A stretch of DNA of 64,000 nucleotides from Phoronis australis (GCA_002633005.1 NMRA01000476.1:7340-71339), one strand, 5' to 3'. Counted from the first letter of the stretch, positions 1-11,700 are shown. Made by a program: numbers and translations. Notes: generated by a model not told the origin, from the sequence alone.

Positions 1-180
1 CACGGGGCTTCAGCATCCACACACTTTTTGTCAGTTAGTTGACCCTGTTGACCGCAATTGTCCACGAATATAGTAACCTTAGGTCTTTTGGGAATTTGTG
101 GCCACCTGTCGAAGACTTGCACCAGGGAAATTAGCAGTAATAAGGCTTAGCGCGACGACGTATTTTGATAAAAATTCCAT
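1..180 (-). CDS. Possible 5' end of an unrecognised secreted or membrane protein gene, leaving the window; frame broken
   Basis: Reading the minus strand from an ATG at 180-178 gives an open frame beginning MEFLSKYVVALSLITANF, which looks like a signal peptide and stops at 81-79. A second frame, open from 146 to the window edge, contains LLLLISLVQVFDRWPQIP and continues with a charged, two-cysteine stretch (IFVDNCGQQG, then DKKCVDAEAP). The two frames overlap at 146-82. One single-base indel after residue 12 would join them into a hydrophobic leader followed by a secreted-looking segment. Alternatively, exon 1 ends at a CAG/GTGGCC donor near 106 and the second frame is chance. A CCAAT box in the sense orientation lies about 100 bases upstream (283-279). 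I do not recognise the family. It could be a live first exon with an assembly error, an allele carrying an indel, or a pseudogene. Confidence 0.3.
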
Positions 181-844
181 CTTTTACCAGTTGTTTACAT
201 GCAGACAGCCACGCATGCGCAATTCAATCACCACTAGTACAGCAGCGACACCGCGAGGAGAATTCTCCGAATAGCCCCATTGGTGGGCAGATTTCGCCTA
301 CCACCCGTTCAAAATATGTGGGACGAAATTAGCACAGAAAGCGATGGAAGTATTGTAGCCTCTAACCGGTTAACTAAGGGGCTATGTGTTGCCTAGGCCT
401 TGCCAAAAATACATTCTACACATTCTATACACTATCACTTAAAAAACGCTTACTTTCCTCAGTGATCCTTTCTGCTTCTACACATATCTTCGATGAAGCA
501 TAGCTACGAGAATTAAGGTGACTTTGGCGAAGAATTCCAACTCCACTTTTTTGGTCACCGTTAACTTTTTCACTGCGCGCGCAATAACCACAAAGTATTT
601 CAAATGAGTCACGTGAGTTAGGCAAAGGCTAGTGCGAGACTGAGCGAAGCGCGTGATACCTGAAAATTAGAATGGGAAGACATGAGGTGAAATTATTACT
701 AGCTTTGTATCCCTTGGACAGCAGGCGTGATTTCACATAAGTTCCTTAAAATGGCACCTCGCGAGAGAAACTTGAGCGAACCGTGGCAGATTATCAGTTA
801 TGTAGACAGTGACCACAGTCTTTACTGACTCCGCAATAGAGACT
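181..844. other. Upstream flank of the left-edge gene; nothing coding
   Basis: This stretch contains a CCAAT box on the minus strand (279-283) and a short palindrome, GAGAATTCTC (259-268), both consistent with a promoter for the minus-strand gene at the edge. The only reading frame of any length (66 codons on the minus strand, 425-625) has no recognisable features. No repeat relationship was seen until about 845. Confidence 0.3.
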
Positions 845-1168
845 GTTGGAAGATTTTCGGCGAATTATGCCTTGCACTGACTAAAACATCAATGCTACAT
901 TGTCATACATACTTTTTGCGCATAGAGGGGCAACCTAGGAGGCCCTCGATGTATTTAATTCATTCCAACTCCAACAAATACTCCCGTTATCAAACTTTTT
1001 CTTCAAGTAGTCCCTCGTTCAGTTCCCAGAATCGGTAGCACACCATTTTTTACACTGCACGCACCAGGGGATATGACTTCATGCCACCAAGCGCGCAATG
1101 TTAAAAATGGTGAGTTACCAATTTTGGAAACTGAATGAGGGACTGCTTGAAGAACGAGAGTGCTCGGA
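845..1168. mobile_element. Degraded copy of the long-TIR foldback element (copy 1)
   Basis: Bases 848-1040 match the arm of the intact element at 3017-3916: shared blocks include TTTTCGGCGAATTATGCC, the AACAAATACTCCCGTTAT region and CCATTTTT. Bases 1100-1165 are an inverted copy of part of the same arm (GGGACTGCTTGAAGAA). The copy is shorter and more diverged than the one at 3017-3916. I could not find its termini or a target duplication. Confidence 0.6.
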
Positions 1169-1187
1169 GGAGTGACACTTGGCGAAA

Positions 1188-1440
1188 TTAACCGAAAAGA
1201 CGACAACGGAGATGATTGTTACGATAATGAAAATGGCGAGTATGAACAACACGATGACATTCAATTGCGGAGTTATCGATTTTGTGACATTCCGTGATCA
1301 ATTGGCAACTGCTGTTCAACCGTAACTCATCGGATAATTCCGTACCCTGCGCGTGAGACCAGGGAGTTGCTCCAGACGAGCTTTTTGGGAAGACTTTTGT
1401 GCTTTGACCGCGAATTTCTTGCAAACTCGGTGGAGCAGGA
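1188..1440 (-). pseudogene. Degraded coding fragment, left copy; CIDE-N-like
   Basis: On the minus strand this copy encodes VLLHRVCKKFAVKAQKSSQK, then in a shifted frame GTELSDELRLNSSCQLITEC. The right-arm copy at 4422-4684 reads VLFRRLRKKFAVKERKCSQK and GTEITDELQM. The frame break and substitutions indicate a dead copy. The pattern [KR]KF.V..R.[CS] followed by DGTE[IL][TS]DE recalls the CIDE-N domain of DNA fragmentation factors (CAD/DFFB, ICAD/DFFA). That assignment is from memory of the family and is tentative. Confidence 0.35.
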
Positions 1441-1510
1441 CACCATAAATGGTATTGGTAGAAAGAACAATTCCTCATGGTTTGCTGAACCTCTGTTTTG
1501 AGTAAATTTA

Positions 1511-2163
1511 GGTTATTGTTTACAATCCGACTCCATTAACGTACATACTTGATACTCCTATTTTCTGAATCCTCTAGTTATGGTGATTCCAAAAATGTAT
1601 TACTTGTACTGATTGGTTGATTATTATTCATAATTTCCAAGTTTTTCCAAAGCGTTCATTCGCAACGCGGATTTAGTGAGACAGCCATTTTTAAAAATGC
1701 GACACCTGTCGGTAGGATTGATAACTAACGGTTAACCGCGAGATGTCAAGTGTTTTCGAGGACGACATTTGTCCGCGAGAACACGCACTCTTGTGTTTTT
1801 TCTAATGAAGTTTTGAAGAGGGAATCCTTTATCAATGACTATTACTGTTTTTTACTCAGAGTTTCCCTAACATGCCACGCGGTATCTTCAACATACTAGC
1901 CAATTTTGGGGTCTTTTTGACACACGCATGATTGTTGTAGTTATCATTCCCGCCGACAGGTGTCGCAGTTTTATGATGGCGGTCACTCGAGATCGGCTGC
2001 CGCAAATGAACACCTCGTAAAAACGGTGAATGCATGAATAAAAAGAGCCTAATCGGTACGAGTAATACATTTTTGGAATCACCATGATCACCCTGACGAG
2101 AGGATCCAGAAAATGTTATTATCAAGTATGTATGTTAATGGAGTCAGATTGTAAACAATAACC
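1511..2163. mobile_element. 653-bp foldback/MITE element with 8-bp target duplication, hAT-like in target size
   Basis: The termini are GGTTATTGTTTACAATC at the left and its inverted complement at the right, and the arms pair over more than 100 bp (1511-1625 against 2040-2163). A further inner pair lies near 1698-1725 and 1939-1966 (TGCGACACCTGTCGG). The flanks are an 8-bp direct repeat, TAAATTTA, at 1503-1510 and 2164-2171. The inverted right arm of the host duplication carries a single copy (TAACTTTA, near 4357-4364) at the matching place, which is the empty site. Eight-base duplications are typical of hAT elements, although the tip is not a classic hAT CAGGG. There is no transposase. Confidence 0.8.
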
Positions 2164-2304
2164 TAAATTTATTGAGTTCTGTGTTTGCTATGGACGGCTG
2201 AAGTGAAGCAACCGTGGAATTTCAAGTCCGGAGTGTCATACCTTGTAGTATTATATATAGTGTATTGGGGACCATCAGAAGCTGAGGATGCCTGTGGCTA
2301 GAAC

Positions 2305-2975
2305 TGGAACACTGACTTGTAGTGAGACGTTATATGACGCGTTAGTGTTATTGCAAGGTAATACACTTTTGCAAGCCAGGTTAGACATTTTGGGATACTA
2401 CAGACTGTATCTGACTGGCAGTAGCAAGTATGCATTTCATTAGCACACTGCCTGTAGACTAAGAACTAGGTTCATTTTTCTAAAAAAAATTAAAACGCTC
2501 GAGATCATCCGCAATAATTGTGAAACTCTAAAAATACCTGAATCGCCGACAACTATTACTCTCACTTTGTCGATAGCAGCCATACCACTTCCTAATTAGT
2601 AGTAGTATTTATTTCCGTACGAACGTGATTGTTTGTGACTTTTACAGTGATCAGCTTGAATTACAAATCCTTATTAAATAATTATCATGAATTTTGTGGC
2701 CCAAATATCACTGAAATGTTATGGTAATGGGCTTAAGCTGATGCACGATTGAACTGATTGAATTAAAAAGTTATTCGTTTATATTTGTTAATCGGAAATG
2801 AAGTCGTTCTCTGTTCACCGTGTTTGTTGTTCATGTGGTGCTTCTTACCAGCTAAGCAGTTGCTGACAGTCCTTCAGTTTCAAGAGGAAAACTTTGATAA
2901 TAGAGGTACGTAGATGCTTTGTGTAGTTTTCAGAACGTATGAAAACACGTTGCCTTATCCAGACGTGGTGTGCTC
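2305..2975. other. Spacer between the inverted arms; nothing recognised
   Basis: AT-rich sequence with no convincing coding frame and no pairing with the flanking arms. It could hold the untranslated first exon or promoter of the TFIIE alpha gene, because that gene's first coding exon begins at a splice acceptor (5087-5088), but I see no decisive promoter signal. Confidence 0.25.
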
Positions 2976-3016
2976 TGTAATAGACCACAGGCATCCTTAA
3001 GCTTCTGATCGTCCCC

Positions 3017-3916
3017 TAGGCAATGACCATCGCCTCTGTTGGCCCGAAGCAGAGGCGATGTAGAGGCTATAGGCGCTCTGTACGCCGGAAGCTTTTCGGC
3101 GAATTATGCCTCGTACCGACTAAACCATCAAAGTCACGTTGTTACAAATACCTTTTGCGCTTAGAGGAACACCTTAGGAGGTTGTCGATGTGTTTAATTC
3201 CTTTCAACTCGAACAAATACTCCCGTTATGAAACTTTTTCTTCGAGCAGTCCCTATTTCAGTTCCCAAAATCGTGAACTCACCATTTTTATACTGCGCAC
3301 GCTCCAATTCATGACCTCAATCTTTAAATAGGCCAAAGGTGAGCCATTGCGGTCTTGGCAGTCAAATGTTCGTTTCCAAAATGCCACCACTTATACTTGT
3401 CTTTAATTGGCGTTACTTGAAACTGATTGTATTTCAATGAATCATTGTTTGTATTTGATAAAAACAAATGCTGTTGATATGACATTTAATAGTCTTTTTG
3501 CACATATTTGACATTTTAATGTTTAACAACACGGCAAATGCACGGCTGGTTCCCGGCAGCACGTACGCGAAGGGCGGGAACTTCAGCTTTCAAAGTTCGC
3601 CGGTAGGTCCGCAACTTCTGACCTTCGGCCTGGTTAAAAAAATGAAAAAGTTGAGTTCACGATTTTGGGAACTGAAATAGGGACTGCTCGAAGAAAAAGT
3701 TTCATAACGGGAGTATTTGTTCGAGTTGGAAGGAATTAAACACATCGACAACCTCCTAAGGTGTTCCTCTAAGCGCAAAAGGTATTTGTAACAACGTGAC
3801 TTTGATGGTTTAGTCGGTGCGAGGCATAATTCGCCGAAAAGCTTCCGGCGTACAGAGCGCCTATAGCCTCTACATCGCCTCTGCTTCGGGCCAACAGAGG
3901 CGATGGTCATTGCCTA
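3017..3916. mobile_element. 900-bp long-TIR foldback element with 9-bp target duplication, Mutator-like
   Basis: The tips are TAGGCAATGACCATCGCCTC and its exact inverted complement. The arms (about 3017-3310 and 3645-3916) are nearly identical over about 270 bp, so the same 85-residue frame appears on both strands. The flanks are a 9-bp direct repeat, ATCGTCCCC (3008-3016 and 3917-3925). Long TIRs with a 9-bp target duplication point to a non-autonomous Mutator-like (MULE) element. The inverted left arm of the surrounding duplication has the uninserted site (GGTCCCCAATACAC near 2264-2277). The near-perfect arms make this the youngest copy in the window. The open frames in its arms are not supported as genes. 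Confidence 0.82.
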
Positions 3917-4421
3917 ATCGTCCCCAGGCAATACACTACAGTCTACACATAGTCAATGTACCTCATTATCGGAGGGACCATAAATATCAGCTGAAATTTG
4001 GCTACAAGGTGCCCGCAGCCATTACTTGGTTAGTCAGTTTTCTGCAGTGTGGCGTATGGGGAATGGTGGTGTGTTATATTTAGGTTCTCCGAAGGTTTGC
4101 TAGTTGTGTTTTTTAAAGATTAGTCAGAACATAAATGTGGCTTTCGGTGACAAGATATAGTAACAGAACAATTCCATAAATGTAAGTCTTTATTTCAGCA
4201 AAGAATTTACAACAATCCATAGTATCAATTAAATATAATGCAAAGTGTGCCAAATCGTCCGATAATTAGGTCACTTGATTGTAATAATACTACAACGTAT
4301 GACACTCTGGGCTAGAAATTCCACGGCTGCTTCGATTCAGCCGTCCATATCGAACACATTACTCAATAAAGTTACACAAAACGGGTTCAACAAACCATGA
4401 ACAATTGTTCTTTTTTATAGT

Positions 4422-4684
4422 ACCATTCACGGTGTCCTTTTCCGGCGACTTCGTAAGAAATTCGCAGTCAAAGAACGAAAATGTTCCCAAAAAGTCCAAA
4501 CACACTTACAACTGTGTCGGTTCGAGGTCAAGGACGGTACGGAAATTACCGATGAATTACAGATGGACGGCGTTCTCGACATTGTGACTGTATGCGACAA
4601 ACCGGCAATTTCCGTACATTTTGTTATCTTAGTTTTTTATGAAAATCAAAAAATGTCTAATTTTTATTGCCCTGATAGAAAAGG
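4422..4684 (+). pseudogene. Coding fragment preceded by a splice-acceptor-like site, right copy; CIDE-N-like
   Basis: An acceptor-like TTGTTCTTTTTTATAG (4406-4421) precedes an open frame that reads VLFRRLRKKFAVKERKCSQK, a short divergent linker, then FEVKDGTEITDELQM and VLDIVTVCDK. Its partner in the left arm is inverted and broken. The spacing of KKFAV..R.C, an LQL segment and DGTEIT-DE resembles CIDE-N of CAD/DFF40, a ubiquitin-like fold used in apoptotic nuclease control. Only one exon's worth is present and nothing else of a nuclease is visible. It may be a transduplicated exon carried by the surrounding repeat. Other ubiquitin-like domains are possible. Confidence 0.35.
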
Positions 4685-5089
4685 GCAAGCTTTTAAAACT
4701 TCCATAAACTATTTGTAGAATAGTGCATAAAGCATAGCCAATGTATTCTTAAGTAGAGATGCACTTGTCTGTATTAGTGGGATTGTGGAAATTATCAAGT
4801 AAAAATCGAGCTTGTATGTTCTCAAATTAATACATTGACTCTGACAGTGAAATCTATCAGTTGTAATCTTGTAGACCTACTTTTTGATTGGGCTGTAGGA
4901 TTTAGTTGGTGGACTTGTTTTGAACCTGTAAAAGTGATTTTATCACCTTGAGGCATTCCAATTTCTGAAAGCCATTCAAAATGCCTTTTGAGAATAGCTT
5001 TGATCAGAACTTGGAATGCACTAGGTACATTTTAGATTTGCAGACAATTGTGAGACAATTGCTAACTGAAAATGCGTGTTGTTTTCAGA

Positions 5090-5760
5090 ATGACTTCAAC
5101 ACCAAGGTCAACCCCCTTTGAACCTGAATTGCTGACTGAAGTGCCTTCCGTTTTAAAGAAATTGGTACGCTACATTCTACACGGGTTTTACGGAGTAGAA
5201 TTTGCTGTTGTCATGGATATGTTGGTTCGCAACCCATGCATGAAAGAAGAGGACATACTAGATCTGCTCAAGTTTGAACAGAAACAACTTCGTTCGATTC
5301 TAAACAAACTCAAGATGGAAAAGTTCATCAAACAGCGAATGAGAGTAGAGACAGATAAGGAAGGGAAGACAACAAAGCACAACTATTATTTTATCAACTA
5401 CAAAATGTTTGTCAACGTTGTCAAGTATAAACTCGATCACATGCGTCGGAAAATCGAAACGGAAGAGCGAGACGCGACCAACAGGGCATCATTCACTTGT
5501 CCATCCTGCGGGAAATCGTACACTGATCTAGAGGCAGACCAGTTGTATGACTTCGTCTCGCAGACGTTCAAGTGTATGTTGTGCCTTGTCGAGGTGAAGG
5601 AGGATGTTAGCGCAAAGCCTCAGATTGACGCGCGGACGTTTTTGGCCAAGTTTAATGAACAGATTGAGCCGGTGTACGTGATGTTGCGGGAGTGTGACAA
5701 TTTCAAACTCGCCCCAGAGTTGTTAGAGCCAGAACCAACTGACATGAAGAAATTATTAAA
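5090..5760 (+). CDS. GTF2E1: TFIIE alpha coding exon 1
   Basis: Encodes residues 1-223 plus two bases of codon 224: the winged helix, the CPSC...CMLC zinc ribbon and the following helix ([19 protein letters not shown]). The acceptor TTTTCAG lies just upstream of the ATG and the donor is AAA/GTATGT at 5761. Confidence 0.96.
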
Positions 5761-8700
5761 GTATGTTGTCCTATTTCGATGAAATTTCTTCTTGTAACCT
5801 GGCAAAATTTCAAAGTGTAAATTTATGCCAGTTTTCAAAGGATTTTGTGTTTTTGTCTGAGGTTCTCAGTTTTTGACATAAGCTCAACAAAATTAAACTC
5901 ATTTAGCCAACAAACATACTAATTTTAAGGATATTCAATTGAGGAAAGACTAAGTTATGATCAAGCTTATCCACTCTCCAGACATTTTTTGTCAAAAGAT
6001 TATTTTATTGCACATGCCAAAATGATGCTCAGTGTGCAGACGTGTGTACAGATCCATCTTAAGCAAATAGTCTTAGTTTGCTCTACATAATCATCATTTA
6101 TTACTGGACGATATTTTTTTGGCAATTTGTGATGTGCCGTTGACTTTGGGGAAAGCTATGAGGAGCTTTTCATGTTCAAATTTTCCTTTAAGTTTCAAAT
6201 GTTACGAGCAAAAATATGCTTGTGAGATAAGAGTGTAACTTTTTTCTTTTTGACTGTTTTAGGTCCTCTATTGGTACATTGTTACACATTGTGTTAGGAA
6301 ATGTTGTTGATAGTCACTCATACTAGCTGCAGTTCTGCGTCGTTAGAATTTTATTTGTTTCTATTTTAACTCCACTTCACCTGTTCTAGATCTGCGGGTT
6401 TGACAGAGAGCTCTAAGAAAACACTTGGGGAACGTACAGTATGGTCTGGGGATGCGAGTAAAGAGCGTACATATGGTTACAATGAGAGTACAGTCACTAT
6501 CAACATGGGCGACCAAGTCAGTAATGCACCAATGGATGAGCGACCGAAGAAAGAACAACCCATATGGATGTCACAGAGCACTGTAGATGGCGCTGTGTCA
6601 GAGTCTGTGTTTCAGGTACTACCAAGATATTGCACTTATTTTCTTGCTTCAGTTATCAATGCTATTTTTTCAGAACAAAATAAATATTTTCTGCCTTGCT
6701 TTATTTTTGTATATAAAAATCACACTGTTACACTGTTACATATTTTAAACTTTGTATCAGCTTCTTTTGTCTTGGGGTTTTATCAGAATGATTGATGTTT
6801 GGCAGGAACTCTTTATTTTTACCCATTAAGTTGCTTGTGATTGTGGGTTAGTTTCTGTTGCCTAGGCAGTATGGCCATCCAAGGAATGACTGTCAATTTA
6901 TTGTGAATCAATTTTAGATCAAAAGTTTGTATCTGAAATCGAATTTGAACTTGTTTTTGACACTTTCCACTCTGCTTTAGTACAGGGGCAAGGTAAGTGT
7001 GTATTATTCTGTGCTGGAATATACATGGATGACTGACTAATCATAGTGTGCACTTGATGACCCGAGCATTAAAGTTATAAGCTCAAGTCTGAACTCCAAA
7101 TCTAAAGGTTCTAATTGAGTTTATAGCTGGAATTTAGGTGTCACTGAGTGCAAACTTGGACTTGAGCTACTAACAAAGTAAAATGCAAAATGTCAAAAAA
7201 TAATTTCCGAGACCAATTCCATGTGTTAAGATAAGCACACGAACACAGAACATTGTCTTGGACCTTTGTCCAATTAAGTTGATCAAACAATCTTCTTCCT
7301 CTATAAATCCTATCTACGTGACTGTATTCTTTAACGAATACCCAAATAACGATCTCAAGGTGGATTTTTGATGAATTTCCAGCCTGTTGATCAACCTGGC
7401 ACATCAAAGACAGTTAAAGATCCCATGGCTGTGGAGAACAAAGAGATTATTCAGACATTACTTGTGCACGAAAAGAAGGCCCCGGCTGTACACGTGCCGG
7501 CGGGGAGTGACGAGGGCTCTTCAAGTAGCGAGTCAGACGACGAGGTTAAACCTGGGAATGCAGGTAATTGCATGTTGATTAAAAAGTTTATTTCATTCAT
7601 TTTAGAAATGATTAGATACAAAGTTTACTCATTCTGGCTATGGTTTGTGTTTATTTCTGAAAATGCATTTCTTTCAAAGAACCTGTCCTGACCAGATGGT
7701 CATTTATGGACAATGAACACAGTTGAGTCGGAGGACATTCCTGGTGTGCGAGGTAGATGCGACAACTTGAGATAACGCAAGATCACGCAAGACCTCGTTA
7801 GATATTGCCATGTGCTACACGCAAAGCATGTGAACACACTTGCTTCTGCGGCAAGATTCTTGTTTCTACGGAACCCGGGTTGCACTGATAAGGATTTATT
7901 TTGGCGCTAATGATTTGTCCAGCCACAAGTCCTTTTTGTGAACTGTAATTACAAATGTAGACTTAGCCCACTACCCAAAAGTACTATTTAGTGAACAACT
8001 AGTATATTTTACTGTGAATTATTTGTTAATAGTAAGAAATCCAAAATAAACCAAGGAACTTGTTATTCACGAATTAAACAGTTACTTGAATGGTCAATAT
8101 TGTTATGGATTGAAATCAGTATTAGTACACGTTTATTTGCAGTAACATTTATTGAGTAATATAATAGTGTATACACTTAGTGTCAAGCTTACTCAGTAAT
8201 AAAAAATTGATGTGAAATACAAGTTACGGTTCTGATAAACACTGTCATATGTCAAATGGGTCGTATTTAAAGGCAGAACAAGTATTGGGAACTGTGACTT
8301 TGCAATGAACATTTAGATATGGAGATTACACCAAGTTGGTGGTGTAATTTCAATATTTTAATGATATTGGTTTGCATTACAAAATCAACGCTGGGGAAGA
8401 CCAATAATAATTTGTTCCAAGTGTTGAAAGAGGGAAGAAAACCTTCAAAGGTATCCTTAGGCTGTCTTTGTGCTCATTTCATCTTTCTCTTTGACACCAG
8501 GTGGCACTAGTAGTTAGCTCTGGATAACATTTAATCATTCTTGGTAAACAAATCAAGTTCTTTTTACAGAAGATTAAATTTATGTGACGGAGTTTCCTGT
8601 CCTTTTTATCCATATACTTACATGCGCTTGTTTGTGCAGTATAAATAGATGAGACTGAATAGATTGCATGAAATGCCCCACTTTTGGGGCCGAATATCAC

Positions 8701-11700
8701 CCCAATTATCGATAAAAGCTATTTATAAAAATCATGTAAAATTGACCTCATCAAGCCAAATTTTCAAACTCTGATGATTTATAAATTACACTTAAGGTTT
8801 CCGTTAGAGTCACTTCTGCAAAATGTTAGTCCTGGCTACTTGAGGCATTGTCAGTGAGGTTTAGTGACCAGGGAGTGGACTCTGTGGTAATGGGGGGGGG
8901 GGGGGATTTTGCTATCAACCAAAAAATATGTTGGAAGCATACTACATTACAGAAGTTTTAAAAAAGTTGACAAAAAATTCTTCTTTTGGAAAATAGGCAA
9001 AGTTTCGAAGCAAAACATTTTGGCCAATTTCCAGAAGAAACAAACGGGATAGTGCTCTCAATGATCATTAGGTGTCTCTCGTGATGTGCACTTACTGCTA
9101 ATTTTCAAATGAGACAAACAGATGCACTTCTAGAGTAAGTGCTTTTGACGACTGTTAAATATCTTTAGTGATATGCGAGCAGGTACAGGTGTAGTAAACA
9201 TCAGATGTCACTAGTTATGTGCATTACTCAGGACAGTGCATGAACTGAATTCCTGTATTTACCAATTACCAGAAGGATTGTCTGCCATTCCCACTGTGTT
9301 CTACTGACCCCAAGTTCTGACAACCTGTTTGAAATCAACCAGTTATGTCCTTAAGAAATAAGGTAATGGGTAACAGTATGACGCCAGGTTCTGATTAGTA
9401 CAGTTCAAATGGGGGTGTATTTAGGAGCAAGTTTATTGTAAAAAATAAATCATTTTCCACTTGAAATCCTGTGCTTGTCACTGCTGCTGCTTCTGACAAG
9501 TTGATGTGGAGTCTTATACATGGATAATGATATCCTGCATATGTGTACAAGTTTTTGTGTAGTGCTTTTCATTTCGCCGGAATTTTTACATGTTAAATTG
9601 AGTCTGAAATGTTACTGGTGTATAATATCTCAGCAAGCGTAAAGTTCCATCTGGTGTTGTCTCGATATAGTGTAGGTACACTGCGTCTCTATGTGTCAAT
9701 TGTCTGTTGTTGGCATGTGTTTGAAGTTGATGGTACAACATGTGTAACACAGCTTAATTCATTGCAATAATGTTGGTCATAGACTCAGACGTCTTTAGCT
9801 TGCTACATCCGTGACAGTGCATATTCTGAGAAAACATAAATTTGCAGGCTGCCAGTCCCAACTCACCACTTTCCCACCCTCAGACACCTAGTTTGCTTAT
9901 TTCTTTGAGTGCATGGGCCTTATCGTGACCCAGAGAGTCATGACCCTTCTGTGCTTCACTGATAAAAATACACTGAGTGTCATGTGGTTTAAACAAACTA
10001 ATTAGATTAATTATCGTATTGTTCTATTCCCTTTCTGCGTAAAGTCTTGATTTAAGCCTTGTCTGGTGACTTGCTTTCTGTTCTCGAATGTTTTTCATGG
10101 AATTGGATGTTATCCTTTGTAAAGGATAACAATCCTAAAAGCTTTTAGTCCTCTTGGATTAGTTCAGTCGGTCATATTGCTTAAGCTCAATTTCACCATA
10201 TTTAGCTGGCTGTAAACAAAATTAGGCCTTTTACTTTCATAAAATCGATCAGATAATACTCCTTATCGTGATATGATTCTAATTTGCTTTATTTACAAGA
10301 ACACTGGCACCATCAGCGACTCAAAGAAAATGCTTTAGAATTTATTGGATTGGACAACTGTAAAATTGCAGTTTCGAAAATGGCACGTGTACACATTCTC
10401 TGTGACTTGAGTTACCCGGAATTCAACACTGACAGCTTCAACAGTGAAGAAGCGTCCCTTTTAAAGCTTTCTCTTGCAGTTCTTAGTTTTTCATCTGTAA
10501 AAACTGAAGACAGTTATACAATTTTTAAAACCTCGTCAAGTCCATGTTTTCAAAACAAGGTAAGCATGGTTGGACATCAAGAAAATGGAGCTAATGGTTT
10601 CCAAAACTTTCTCAGTGCTTTAGTAAATGTGCTCTTGAAAAATAATCAAAATTCAATTTTAATTGAGCAGACTGTTTCAAAGTAAGTAGCTTTTACTACA
10701 GCTCCATTATTCATAGTACTGTAATTCTTCGGTTTAACGCCCACACTCAATTTATACAATGCAGACTTCGTTAAAGGTCCCCATGTCTTTGGAGTGCCTG
10801 TCTCTTGAGAATATAATCTCCAACTTACCTCATGAGCACTCAGTTTCAGTGGCACCTTGCCCTATTCAAGTGGGAAATACCTGTTTTTACTGTAGCCAAA
10901 GTGAAAAACGGTTCTTTTGACTTCTGTGCAAAAGAGGTGAAGGCATTTGTGTGAGAGCATGGACTGTTTACGTTTGCATAAGCGACCATCCCCCCTTTCC
11001 AAAATTTTGTTTTAAACATCCATAGTCGGCATNCCCCCCCCCCCTAGTTGTTCGCTTTCCTAATTTAAGCGATCTGGGTGTTAACCCGGATAAGTGCATT
11101 ACATTTCGATGTTAATGTTAAAGTGAATACATGTCAACATCAATAATTTTGTTACCAATAAGTCATGCTTCATTCAACTGTTTTGTATGTACTTGCATGG
11201 GCCTCATTCTGAATAAAGGTGCGGCTTCACTTTCTGGCACAAATAGTTCTAAATACATTGATATATGGTATGAGATAGCAATACTGTATGAACTGAGTCT
11301 GCAAGTATGGCTCATGGGAAGAATTTCTACAACTTATGCTTCGCACCGGCTAAAGTGTCAGAGTCATGTTGCTATAAGTACCTTTCCAGTGTAGAGGGAT
11401 ACCACTGGAGGCCGTTGACGACTTTGAATCCTTCCATCCTGAAAAAATGCCCATGTAGATAAAATTTCTGTCTGCCGTGTTTCTTCATTTGCCAACAAAA
11501 TTGTTGACGTTGCTACTTTGCTGTCCAGGTGGCCCTGGGTATGACAGTACTGATGCTGGGGCACAAGCTTTAGGCACCAGCAAGTCTTGCAGATCCCTGA
11601 GGCAGCACGTTTGCGATTGGCTTATTGCCAAGGTCAACCTCGAGGTGAACAAAAAATTTACATGTAATAGACATGCCTAGTTATGCAGTCACAGCAAAAA

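Larger units (their letters stand above)
1185..4620. repeat. Large diverged inverted duplication with nested insertions
   Basis: Three blocks are collinear and inverted between the two halves: 1195-1500 with 4385-4600; 2172-2255 with 4265-4360; and 2262-2300 with 2983-3016 plus 3926-3935. Shared words include GAATTGTTCTT or its variant, TATGGACGGCTGAA, CCGTGGAATTTC, GAGTGTCATAC and GATGCCTGTGG. Each arm is interrupted by a different transposon that is missing from the other arm, so the duplication is older than both insertions. The right arm has about 330 bp (3936-4264) not found in the left. The segment between the arms (2305-2975) shows no pairing. It could be a giant foldback element or an inverted duplication of a host segment. 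Confidence 0.75.

Noticed and set aside
3023-3331. 102-codon frame repeated on the minus strand at 3590-3910 as if a small gene family
   Set aside because: Both lie in the inverted arms of one transposon. The decayed copies at 845 and 11305 do not keep the frame.
8892-8904. G13 run, and similar runs near 17354 and 48143, as possible G-quadruplexes
   Set aside because: Single homopolymer runs that are error-prone in assembly; no set of four separated G tracts was seen.
10284-10685. 133-codon frame inside TFIIE alpha intron 3 as a possible extra exon
   Set aside because: It begins inside dispersed repeat A, has no clear splice sites in a usable phase, and exons 3 and 4 already join in frame with the known protein.
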